A DNA stretch of 30,634 nt from an uncultured Lachnospiraceae bacterium. Its GTDB lineage: Bacteria; Bacillota_A; Clostridia; Lachnospirales; Lachnospiraceae. The stretch lies in contig CANOBT010000059.1 in the NCBI GenBank assembly GCA_947564305.1, positions 1 to 30,634 of the forward strand. The letters are read 5' to 3'. The notes beneath the pieces were generated by a model. That model was not told the DNA's origin. It did no database searches and worked only from the letters and a program-made list of their open reading frames with translations. Position numbers and translations under genes: made by a program. Positions within the stretch are counted from its first letter, which is position 1. The number at the start of each line of letters is the position of its first letter. Below, piece after piece: positions 6,555 through 13,618 of the stretch.

Positions 6555-8003
6555 ATGAGAACGCAGAACCTTACCCTGCTGACTGATCTCTATGAACTGA
6601 CCATGATGCAGGGCTATTACAAGACACAGGAAAATGATATGGTTGTATTTGACGTATTTTTCCGGGACAACCCGAACAAAGGCGGGTATTCCATCATGGC
6701 AGGGCTTGAGCAGGTGATTGAATACATAAAGAACCTGAATTTTTCTTATGAAGATGTAGATTACTTCCGTAAACTCGGAATATTCAGCGAAGATTTTTTG
6801 CAGTATCTCAGCGGTTTCCATTTCAGCGGGAGCATCTATGCAATTCCGGAAGGCACCGTCATTTTCCCGAAGGAGCCCTTGCTGAAAGTCATCGCGCCAA
6901 TCATGGAAGCGCAGCTTGTAGAAACTGCTATTTTAAATATCATCAACCACCAGTCCCTTATCGCCACCAAGGCTTCACGTGTGGTATACGCAGCGCAGGG
7001 GGATGGGATTATGGAATTTGGGCTTCGAAGAGCCCAAGGACCGGACGCCGGGCTTTATGGCGCAAGGGCGGCTGTCATCGGCGGCTGCGTAGGCACCTCT
7101 AACGTACTGGCTGGACAGCTATTCCAGGTTCCGATCATGGGAACCCATGCCCATAGCTGGATCATGAGTTTTAAAGATGAATATACCGCATTCAAAGAAT
7201 ATGCCAAATTATATCCCGATGCCTGCACTTTGCTGGTAGATACCTATGATACGCTGAAATCCGGTGTTCCCAATGCAATCCGTGTATTTCAGGAAATGCG
7301 TGACGAAGGAATCCATCCCAAGTCTTATGGTATCCGCCTGGACAGCGGTGATTTGGCGTATCTGTCCAAGGAAGCACGCAAGATGCTGGATGATGCCGGA
7401 TTCCCTGACGCGGTTATCGCTGCTTCCAATGATTTGGATGAAATGCTCATCCATGATCTGAAGATGCAGGGAGCAAAAATCACCTCCTGGGGCGTGGGAA
7501 CTCACCTGATCACCTCCAAGGACTGCCCGTCTTTTGGCGGTGTGTACAAGCTGGCGGCCATCCAGAATTCCGAAGGAGAATTTGTTCCAAAGATTAAGAT
7601 TTCAGAAAACACAGAAAAAATCACTAATCCTGGCAACAAAACGATTTATCGTGTATATGATAAAAAGAATGGAAAAATCCGTGCGGACTTAATCTGCTTT
7701 GCCGATGAAACTTTTGATGAAAACGAAGACCTTCTTCTGTTTGACCCCAATGCCACTTGGAAAAAGACGCGTCTGCCGGGTGGAAGCTATGAGATGAGAG
7801 AGATTTTGAAGCCTGTATTCATCAACGGCGAATGTGTGTATGAATCTCCCTCTGTTATGGAAATTGCCGCATTCTGCCGTCAGGAGAAAGATACGCTGTG
7901 GGATGAGACAAAGCGTTTGTTCTTCCCTCACCGGGTATATGTGGATTTATCACAGAAGCTATATGACACGAAAGAACGATTGCTGAATGAAATGAATAAG
8001 TAA
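6555..8003 (+). CDS. pncB: Nicotinate phosphoribosyltransferase
   Basis: Converts nicotinate and PRPP to nicotinate mononucleotide, the salvage entry into NAD synthesis. The 482-aa length fits the long Firmicutes form. Recognisable blocks: TDLYELTMMQGYY near the N-terminus (10-22), EFGLRRAQGPDA (154-165), GTHAHSWIMSF with the candidate phosphorylated histidine (196-206), and later GIRLDSGDL and GVGTHL, which form the phosphoribosyl-binding barrel. GGAGAG precedes the ATG at 6555; an upstream in-frame ATG at 6465 would put the leader hairpin inside the protein and is rejected. It is followed 15 nt later by ddl and probably shares its transcript. Confidence 0.94.
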   Translation: MRTQNLTLLTDLYELTMMQGYYKTQENDMVVFDVFFRDNPNKGGYSIMAGLEQVIEYIKNLNFSYEDVDYFRKLGIFSEDFLQYLSGFHFSGSIYAIPEGTVIFPKEPLLKVIAPIMEAQLVETAILNIINHQSLIATKASRVVYAAQGDGIMEFGLRRAQGPDAGLYGARAAVIGGCVGTSNVLAGQLFQVPIMGTHAHSWIMSFKDEYTAFKEYAKLYPDACTLLVDTYDTLKSGVPNAIRVFQEMRDEGIHPKSYGIRLDSGDLAYLSKEARKMLDDAGFPDAVIAASNDLDEMLIHDLKMQGAKITSWGVGTHLITSKDCPSFGGVYKLAAIQNSEGEFVPKIKISENTEKITNPGNKTIYRVYDKKNGKIRADLICFADETFDENEDLLLFDPNATWKKTRLPGGSYEMREILKPVFINGECVYESPSVMEIAAFCRQEKDTLWDETKRLFFPHRVYVDLSQKLYDTKERLLNEMNK

Positions 8004-8018
8004 GAGAGGTTTATTTTT

Positions 8019-9083
8019 ATGAAAATCATAGTACTGGCCGGGGGCTTAAGCCCGGAACGTGATGTTTCCCTTGTTTCCAGTGCCGGAATCTGCCGCACTC
8101 TGCTGGAAAAAGGGCACGATGTATTTCTCATGGATGTTTTCATGGGGTTCCCCTATGACAAAGAACGGCTTGACGAGGTATTTACCCTGCCCGGCCATGG
8201 CCTGGATATCGTAGATACCATCCATACCGAAGCGCCTGATTTGGCTGCTATCAAGGCTTCCCGCCCTGACCAGTCCGACTGTTTCCTTGGGCCAAACGTC
8301 ATTGAATTGTGCCGCATGGCAGATATCACCTTCTTAGGGCTGCATGGCGGAGAGGGGGAAAACGGAAAGCTGCAGGCAGCCTTTGATCTGCTGGGCATCC
8401 GCTACACGGGTCCGGACTCTCTGGGTTGTGCCGTTGCTATGGATAAAGGGATTACAAAGCATATTTTTCAGGAAACAGGAGTAAGTACTCCCAAAGGGGT
8501 ATGCATCCATAAGAATAAAAACAAAAAATCACTGGAGGATTTGGGATTATCCCTTCCCGTTGTGGTAAAGCCTTGCTCCGGCGGCTCCAGTATCGGCGTC
8601 TATATCACGCATACGCAGGAAGAATATGAGAATGCTCTCGCCGCCTCTTTTAAGACTGAGGATGAAGTCGTGATTGAAGAATACATCAAGGGACGTGAAT
8701 TTGCCTGCGGAATCCTGGATGGCAAGGCGCTTCCGCCAATTGAAATCATTCCCAAAAGCGGTTTTTTTGACTACGCGAACAAATATCAGGCGGGAGCCAC
8801 AGAAGAAATCTGTCCTGCGGACATCAGCGAAGAGATTTCCGAACGCATGAAAGCACTGACAGTACGCGCATTCCATGTATTAAAGCTGAATGTGTACAGC
8901 CGTGCGGATTTTCTGTTGGATGAGGAAGGGAATCTGTACTGTCTGGAAGTGAATACTCTGCCTGGCATGACCCCTGCAAGTCTGCTTCCAAAAGAGGCTA
9001 AAGCCGCGGGAATTGAGTATGGGGATTTGTGTGAGTGGATTATCAGGAAGTCGTTGGAAGAGCGGTACGGAGTTATAGATTAA
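8019..9083 (+). CDS. ddl: D-alanine--D-alanine ligase
   Basis: ATP-grasp enzyme that joins two D-alanines for the peptidoglycan stem, 354 aa. Motifs: SPERDVS (11-17, D-Ala 1 site), GLHGGEGENG (107-116), KPCSGGSSIG (184-193), SRADFLLDEEGNLYCLEVN (294-312, metal-binding Glu/Asn) and LPGMTPASLLP (314-324). The omega loop reads YANKY (252-256). The Tyr at its end is the residue expected for D-Ala-D-Ala rather than D-Ala-D-lactate specificity, so vancomycin-type depsipeptide synthesis is not suggested. GAGAGG lies upstream. The D-Ala-D-Ala product is the substrate of MurF, whose gene follows after a 588-nt gap containing mini-locus 2. Confidence 0.95.
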   Translation: MKIIVLAGGLSPERDVSLVSSAGICRTLLEKGHDVFLMDVFMGFPYDKERLDEVFTLPGHGLDIVDTIHTEAPDLAAIKASRPDQSDCFLGPNVIELCRMADITFLGLHGGEGENGKLQAAFDLLGIRYTGPDSLGCAVAMDKGITKHIFQETGVSTPKGVCIHKNKNKKSLEDLGLSLPVVVKPCSGGSSIGVYITHTQEEYENALAASFKTEDEVVIEEYIKGREFACGILDGKALPPIEIIPKSGFFDYANKYQAGATEEICPADISEEISERMKALTVRAFHVLKLNVYSRADFLLDEEGNLYCLEVNTLPGMTPASLLPKEAKAAGIEYGDLCEWIIRKSLEERYGVID

Positions 9084-9093
9084 GTATCATGTT

Positions 9094-9127
9094 ATAGTTC
9101 GCAGCCGATTAGGCCGTGAACAGTAAT
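9094..9127 (-). repeat. Copy 1 of a dispersed short palindrome
   Basis: Read on the minus strand this is about 85% identical over some 33 nt to the hairpin at 16243-16278 (shared blocks GTTCACGGCCT, CGGC and GCGAACT). It folds as GTTC...GAAC with an inner GGC/GCC. It lies 10 nt after the ddl stop. There is no T-run, so a simple terminator is unlikely. Confidence 0.55.
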
Positions 9128-9167
9128 TTATCCTACAGAATATGTGACAAAAAGCAACGGGAACTGA

Positions 9168-9196
9168 TTGAAATCGTCAAGTATTGATGATATGAT
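9168..9196 (+). promoter_or_regulatory. Promoter of mini-toxin 2
   Basis: TTGAAA (9168-9173), 17-bp spacer, TATGAT (9191-9196) with TG one base upstream. Predicted start near 9203 puts the hairpin GTGGC-GAAA-GCCAC (9204-9217) at the very 5' end of the mRNA. Confidence 0.65.
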
Positions 9197-9246
9197 TATG
9201 AATGTGGCGAAAGCCACCGGAAAAGGACCCATGACAGGGACGGCTG

Positions 9247-9296
9247 CCTCCCGGATTATGAAAACCTGATTTGTCAGGAGTACATAGGAAGGGAGG
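9247..9296 (+). promoter_or_regulatory. Self-masking leader of mini-toxin 2
   Basis: CCTCCC (9247-9252) is the exact complement of the GGGAGG ribosome site (9291-9296). A small hairpin (CCTGA-TTTG-TCAGG, 9265-9278) lies between them. Pairing would hide the ribosome site, as in known type I toxin mRNAs. Confidence 0.55.
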
Positions 9297-9304
9297 TGCG
9301 TAAT

Positions 9305-9421
9305 ATGACTGCTGCAGAAATTATTTTGATATTTATTGGCATTCTTAGCCTCTTAATATCTTTCGGTAGTCTGATTGTTGCGTTTCTGACCTTTCTCGAT
9401 AAGAGAGACAGTAAGAAATAA
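9305..9421 (+). CDS. 38-aa putative holin-like toxin
   Basis: A 38-residue peptide: MTAAEIILIFIGILSLLISF, then GSLIVAFLTFLDKRDSKK. It has one long hydrophobic helix (residues 5-30) and a basic tail, the typical form of the 'putative holin-like toxin' family (Hol-Tox) common in Lachnospiraceae and bacilli. The strong site GGGAGGTG lies 6-8 nt before the ATG. It has its own promoter and a self-masking leader, and its stop codon meets the 3' end of an antisense RNA. It separates ddl from murF, two genes usually close together. Family call is good; toxicity in this organism is inferred. Confidence 0.8.
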   Translation: MTAAEIILIFIGILSLLISFGSLIVAFLTFLDKRDSKK

Positions 9422-9519
9422 AAAATGCCTATCCTGTCTGCACACAGGATAGGCGGTGTCCGCAAGGACACATTCCCCTATCCGGGAGGCATCCATCTTT
9501 GGAATGGGTGCTTTTCCTT
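9420..9519 (-). ncRNA. Antisense RNA 2, candidate antitoxin
   Basis: Predicted RNA of about 100 nt from the minus-strand promoter at 9526-9554 to a strong terminator (11-bp perfect stem 9444-9454 with 9427-9437, then ATTTTTT). It covers the 3' end of the mini-toxin 2 mRNA up to the stop codon. Its 5' part folds as GCACCCAT...ATGGATGC, the mirror of the toxin 3' hairpin. Inferred from promoter, terminator and position. Confidence 0.65.
9489..9515 (+). terminator. Terminator of mini-toxin 2 mRNA
   Basis: GCATCCAT (9489-9496) pairs with ATGGGTGC (9504-9511), with one G-U, and is followed by TTTTCC. It comes after the perfect hairpin at 9427-9454 and the hairpin GTGTCC-GCAA-GGACAC near 9456-9471. 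Confidence 0.55.
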
Positions 9520-9525
9520 GTGTCT

Positions 9526-9554
9526 AATATAACACAAGGGTCAGATAATTTCAA
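9526..9554 (-). promoter_or_regulatory. Promoter of antisense RNA 2
   Basis: Minus strand TTGAAA (9554-9549), 17-bp spacer, TATATT (9531-9526). Confidence 0.65.
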
Positions 9555-9671
9555 CCGCTATTTCTTATCTGCTCATTTCAAACTTTTTCCAATTATAATT
9601 TTTTACAACTTTTAAAAATATAGCCGTTAAAATGATACATAAATTCTATTATTAAGAAAGGTCCACATGCT

Positions 9672-11033
9672 ATGAAACATATGAGTTTGGCGGAAATCAC
9701 TTCCGCATGTCAGGGAACCTACCACGGAGACAGCGATAACTTGACGAAAGAAGTCTCCTCTGTCACCATTGACAGCAGAAAAATCGAAAAAGACAGCTTA
9801 TTTATTGCCATCAAAGGCGCCCGTTCGGACGGCCATGATTTTATTCCGCAGACAATAAAAAACGGCGCATTATGTGCCTTGTCAGAAAAAGACTTAGGGG
9901 ATGCCCCTTATTCGTATATCCTTGTAGATTCCTGCAAGCAGGCGCTGAAAGACCTGGCAGAGCATTATCGCCGCTCCTTGGATATTAAAGTCGTAGGGAT
10001 AACCGGCAGTGTCGGGAAGACCAGCACAAAAGAGATGGTAGCCTCTGTGCTCTCTCAGAAATACCGTGTACTAAAAACCGCAGGTAATTTCAATAATGAG
10101 ATTGGACTGCCTCTGACAGTATTCAACATTCGTGAGGAACATGAAATCGCAGTCCTGGAAATGGGAATCAGTGATTTTGGAGAGATGACTCGTCTTGCCA
10201 AGGTCGCAAGACCAGATATCTGCATTTTTACCAATATTGGATACTCTCATCTGGAGCAGTTAAAATCCAGAGACGGCATCCTGAAAGCCAAGACGGAAAT
10301 GCTGCAGTTTATGAATCCGCAGGGACGCATTCTGTTCAATGGTGATGATGATAAGTTAAATACCTATACTCCTGAAAACGGAATTCATCCTGTTTATTTC
10401 GGGCTTGGTGAAAACTGCCAATTCCATGCAGGTAAGGTGGAAAATAAAGGGCTGCATGGAACAACCGTAGAATTTGTTACGCCAAAAGCCCAATTTTCGG
10501 CACACATTTCCATTCCCGGAAGCCATATGGTCCTCAATGCCCTGGCAGGGACTGCCGCAGGGTTCATGCTGGGACTGACAGCAGAGGAGATTAAGGCAGG
10601 TATCGAAGCCCTGGTTCCTCTGGACGGACGCAATCATCTGATCGAGACCCAGAAATTTACCATCATAGATGACTGCTACAATGCCAATCCCGGCTCTATG
10701 AAAGCCTCTCTGGATGTACTCGCGCAGGCGGATACCCGAACGGTTGCCGTACTTGGAGATATGGGTGAACTGGGAACCGGTTCAAAAGAAATGCACCATC
10801 AGGTAGGGCAATATGCCGCCAAATGCGGAATCCAACTGATTGTCTGTATTGGAGATATGGCAAAGGAAATTGCGGATGGGGCTGCAAAATCCCCCAGTGT
10901 ATTACATTATGACACAAAAGCAGATTTCTTTGCCGATATGAAAACAATACTCAAGCCAGGCGATACGATTCTCGTGAAAGCTTCCCATATGATGGGATTT
11001 TCGGAGATTGTAGAGAAGTTACAAGATTTGTAA
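9672..11033 (+). CDS. murF: UDP-N-acetylmuramoyl-tripeptide--D-alanyl-D-alanine ligase
   Basis: Adds the D-Ala-D-Ala dipeptide made by Ddl to the UDP-MurNAc-tripeptide, the last cytoplasmic step of stem-peptide assembly. The 453-aa protein shows the Mur N-terminal domain with DSRKIEKDSLFIAIKG (34-49), the ATP-binding loop GITGSVGKTSTKE (109-121), NFNNEIGLPLT (139-149), VLEMGISDFGEM (161-172) and, in the C-terminal domain, NANPGSMKASL. AAAGG lies about 10 nt before the ATG. A clear promoter was not found in the AT-rich 110 nt upstream; it may depend on read-through from ddl across mini-locus 2 or on an unrecognised promoter. Confidence 0.95.
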   Translation: MKHMSLAEITSACQGTYHGDSDNLTKEVSSVTIDSRKIEKDSLFIAIKGARSDGHDFIPQTIKNGALCALSEKDLGDAPYSYILVDSCKQALKDLAEHYRRSLDIKVVGITGSVGKTSTKEMVASVLSQKYRVLKTAGNFNNEIGLPLTVFNIREEHEIAVLEMGISDFGEMTRLAKVARPDICIFTNIGYSHLEQLKSRDGILKAKTEMLQFMNPQGRILFNGDDDKLNTYTPENGIHPVYFGLGENCQFHAGKVENKGLHGTTVEFVTPKAQFSAHISIPGSHMVLNALAGTAAGFMLGLTAEEIKAGIEALVPLDGRNHLIETQKFTIIDDCYNANPGSMKASLDVLAQADTRTVAVLGDMGELGTGSKEMHHQVGQYAAKCGIQLIVCIGDMAKEIADGAAKSPSVLHYDTKADFFADMKTILKPGDTILVKASHMMGFSEIVEKLQDL

Positions 11034-11097
11034 CTGTTACGATTTTAAACGGCAGGTCACGGATTCGTCCTTGCCGCATAGTTTCTATTAATCATTT

Positions 11098-11142
11098 ATC
11101 CCCATAAGAATCTCGTTCATCCAAACAGATTCTTATGGGGAT
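11098..11142 (+). terminator. Strong terminator after murF
   Basis: A 16-bp perfect stem (11098-11113 with 11127-11142) with a 13-nt loop is followed on the plus strand by ATTCTTTTC. It lies between the convergent murF and EamA genes. Confidence 0.8.
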
Positions 11143-11167
11143 ATTCTTTTCATCCTGCCGGCTCAAC

Positions 11168-12118
11168 CTACACCGCTTTCTTCTTTTCCGGCAACTGCGC
11201 CAAAATAATCGCCGCAAATACCAGTACACATCCCAACAGTTCTTTTGGAGAAAGCCGTTCATTGAGAATCAGCCATCCGGTCAATACCGCAAATACCGAT
11301 TCCAAACTCATCAGCAGTGATGCCACCGTCGGATTCAGATGTTTCTGCGTGATAATCTGTAAAGTGTACGCCACACCGCTGGAAAGAACGCCTGCATAGA
11401 CCAATGGCAGCCACGCCTGGAAGATATAGTGTATTTCCGGGTGCTCAAACAGCAGCATCGGAATCGCACACAGACAGCCGCAGACAAAAAACTGGATACA
11501 AGACAGTCTGACTCCATCCACCTTAGGAGAAAAATAGTCCACAGTCAAAATATGTAGAGAGAAGACAAATGCACACAAAAGCACCATGAAATCCCCATAG
11601 GAGATTGAAAAGCCCTCCTTAATACATAATAAATACATTCCCAACACTGCCAGGGCAACACCAATCCAGGTTTTCCCTCCTACTTTCTTTCCGAGGAACA
11701 GCCCGAGAAGAGGCACGATTAAAATATAAAGCGCCGTGATAAATCCTGCTTTCCCTGCCGATGTATATATCAAGCCAATCTGCTGCAAAGAGGTGGAGAA
11801 TGTCAAAATCACGCCGCAGCACAGGCCGCCGGTTATGAGGGTCTTCCTGCTCTGAGTATCCTTTACGGCTGCCGCGCCCTTTTCTTCCGGATTATCTAGC
11901 CCAGCCTCCCCTTCATCCACCTTCTCAGCTCCTGCCTGTTTCTGTCTGTCCATAAACCAGATGACCGGAAGCAGCACCACACTTCCCATGAAACTCCTTA
12001 TGGAATTAAACGTAAATGGCCCCAGATAGTCCATTCCGACACTCTGTGCCACAAATGCGCTCCCCCAGATTAAGGCGGCCAGCATCAACAGCAAATTATA
12101 TTTCAATTTATGATTCAT
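11168..12118 (-). CDS. EamA/DMT-family transporter
   Basis: 316-aa membrane protein with about ten hydrophobic segments in two similar halves, the two-EamA-domain layout of drug/metabolite transporters. Family-like features are the start LAALIWGSAFVAQ (residues 12-24) and the second-half stretch SGVAYTLQIITQKHLNPTVASLL followed by an LNERLSPKELLG motif near the C-terminus. An acidic 40-residue loop sits between the second and third membrane segments. AAGGAG precedes the ATG by 6 nt. It follows the MATE gene by 68 nt on the same strand and may share its transcript. Substrate is unknown; amino-acid or metabolite export is usual for the family. Confidence 0.85.
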   Translation of the reverse strand: MNHKLKYNLLLMLAALIWGSAFVAQSVGMDYLGPFTFNSIRSFMGSVVLLPVIWFMDRQKQAGAEKVDEGEAGLDNPEEKGAAAVKDTQSRKTLITGGLCCGVILTFSTSLQQIGLIYTSAGKAGFITALYILIVPLLGLFLGKKVGGKTWIGVALAVLGMYLLCIKEGFSISYGDFMVLLCAFVFSLHILTVDYFSPKVDGVRLSCIQFFVCGCLCAIPMLLFEHPEIHYIFQAWLPLVYAGVLSSGVAYTLQIITQKHLNPTVASLLMSLESVFAVLTGWLILNERLSPKELLGCVLVFAAIILAQLPEKKKAV

Positions 12119-12186
12119 GTTGTACTCCTTATTCTATCAGAATTTTTATCGACTAAAAATATTGGTCCCGCTGACAATCTTCACTT

Positions 12187-13617
12187 CTAAGCTGCAATGA
12201 GATTCTTTTTCTTCCAATTCCCTGTCCGATACCAGAGGTAAGAAATCGCAAAGTTCACGGCCCATCCCATAGGCACTGCATACCAAATCACCTGGATTCC
12301 AAATACAGGTGAACCAAGCTGCGCTACTGACACACGGATTCCTAAGTTCACCAGGTTTGCCAACATATACACTTTCACATCCCCTGCTCCCCGCAGGACT
12401 CCGTCTGTAATCGCTTTAAATCCCAAAAATGCAAAGAACCAGCCGACAAACCGGAAGTATGCCGTCCCTGTTGCAAATGCCACAGGCGAACCCGTCTCTT
12501 TCACGAACATAGAAACAATCGGTCCGTAAAATAGCTGAGAAATCAAAATCAGTCCTGCACCAAACCCAATAATAATCCGAAACGCCGCATGGTAGCCTTC
12601 CCGTACCCGCTGCGGATTCTGCGCCCCTAAGTTCTGCGCGGTAAAGGTAGACATTGCATTTCCGGTGGCAATCATTGGAACGATACACACCGATTCCAAG
12701 CGCATTCCGGCGGAATATCCTGCAACCGCCGAAGACCCGAACTGGTTCACCGCCGACTGCGTCAGAAGCATACCGATACTCACGATTGACTGCTGTATGA
12801 TGGAAGGGACTGCAATCTTGATGCCATTCATAAACATGAAACCATCGAATTTTTTTATTTTTTCTTTGGCCTTCTCTACGGAATGGAACCCGTTCATCTC
12901 ATCAGATGCAGAAGCATCATATTCTCTTTGACTATCCCCATCAGACACCGTATATGTCCCCAAAATCCGTAACAAGATTCCGAAAGAAATCACACACGAC
13001 ACTCCCTGCGCAATCACGGTAGCAATCGCAACTCCGGCCACTCCCAGATGCAGCCCTGCCACCATCCACAAATCCAGTCCAATATTTAAAAGTGAAGAAA
13101 AAATCAGAAGCATCAGCGGGATTTCCGATTTTCCCAGAGCATTAAAATTGGCCGACAGGATATTATACATAAACATAAAAGGAAGCCCTGCAAAATAAAT
13201 CTGCAGGTACAGCACCGCGTCATCAAATATATTGTCCGGCGTCTTCAACGCCCGCAGAATTGATGGATTAAATAAAAATCCAAACAACGCTAACAAGATA
13301 CTTAAGACACCAAACGCAATGAGAAATGTATAAATGGCAGTTTTCATTTCCCCATATTTCTTTGCGCCCAAATATTGGCTTGCAAGGACCGAGGCCCCAA
13401 TTCCGCTTCCAATCGCCACCATAATAAATACCGTAGTGAAGGAGTAGGACGCCCCTACAGCCGCAAGAGCGTCCTCCCCCACAAGGTTTCCGACGATAAC
13501 TGAATCCGCCAGATTATAAAATTGCTGAAACAAATTTCCGATGATCATAGGCAATGCAAAGAAGAACATTGATTGCCCTGGTTTCCCGTTCAGTAAGTCC
13601 AGTTTTCTTTTTACCAT
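12187..13617 (-). CDS. MATE-family multidrug/metabolite exporter
   Basis: 476-aa protein with about twelve hydrophobic segments in two MatE halves. Typical stretches are FALPMIIGNLFQQFYNLADS near residue 30 and the second-half QSIVSIGMLLTQSAVNQFGS. These Na+- or H+-coupled exporters remove cations, drugs or metabolites. A hydrophilic loop of about 45 residues separates the halves. I prefer the ATG at 13617: the upstream ATG at 13629 has no ribosome site, while GAGGAG lies just before the second and overlaps the end of the GH3 gene (TAATATG, 1 nt between stop and start). Translation is thus probably coupled to the beta-glucosidase; a role in releasing a glycoside-derived compound is only a guess. 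Confidence 0.88.
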   Translation of the reverse strand: MVKRKLDLLNGKPGQSMFFFALPMIIGNLFQQFYNLADSVIVGNLVGEDALAAVGASYSFTTVFIMVAIGSGIGASVLASQYLGAKKYGEMKTAIYTFLIAFGVLSILLALFGFLFNPSILRALKTPDNIFDDAVLYLQIYFAGLPFMFMYNILSANFNALGKSEIPLMLLIFSSLLNIGLDLWMVAGLHLGVAGVAIATVIAQGVSCVISFGILLRILGTYTVSDGDSQREYDASASDEMNGFHSVEKAKEKIKKFDGFMFMNGIKIAVPSIIQQSIVSIGMLLTQSAVNQFGSSAVAGYSAGMRLESVCIVPMIATGNAMSTFTAQNLGAQNPQRVREGYHAAFRIIIGFGAGLILISQLFYGPIVSMFVKETGSPVAFATGTAYFRFVGWFFAFLGFKAITDGVLRGAGDVKVYMLANLVNLGIRVSVAQLGSPVFGIQVIWYAVPMGWAVNFAISYLWYRTGNWKKKNLIAA

Positions 13618-13618
13618 A

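Larger units (their letters stand above)
9227..9510. repeat. Outer inverted repeat of mini-locus 2
   Basis: Leader arm 9227-9256 (ACCCAT...GCCTCCCGGAT) and 3' arm 9480-9510 (ATCCGGGAGGCATCC...ATGGGTG) are imperfect inverted copies. As in mini-locus 1, the antisense RNA 5' end resembles the mRNA leader and the mRNA ends can pair. Confidence 0.7.

Noticed and set aside
8019..9083. D-Ala-D-lactate (vancomycin-resistance type) ligase
   Set aside because: The omega loop keeps Lys-Tyr (YANKY), as in D-Ala-D-Ala ligases, and no vanH/vanX-like neighbours are present.
9094..9127. ddl terminator
   Set aside because: The hairpin has no following T-run and a near-copy exists at 16243-16278 in a non-terminator position, so a dispersed repeat is the better description.
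12119..12186. Separate promoter for the EamA gene
   Set aside because: The best -10-like sequence would start transcription inside the ribosome site, leaving almost no leader.
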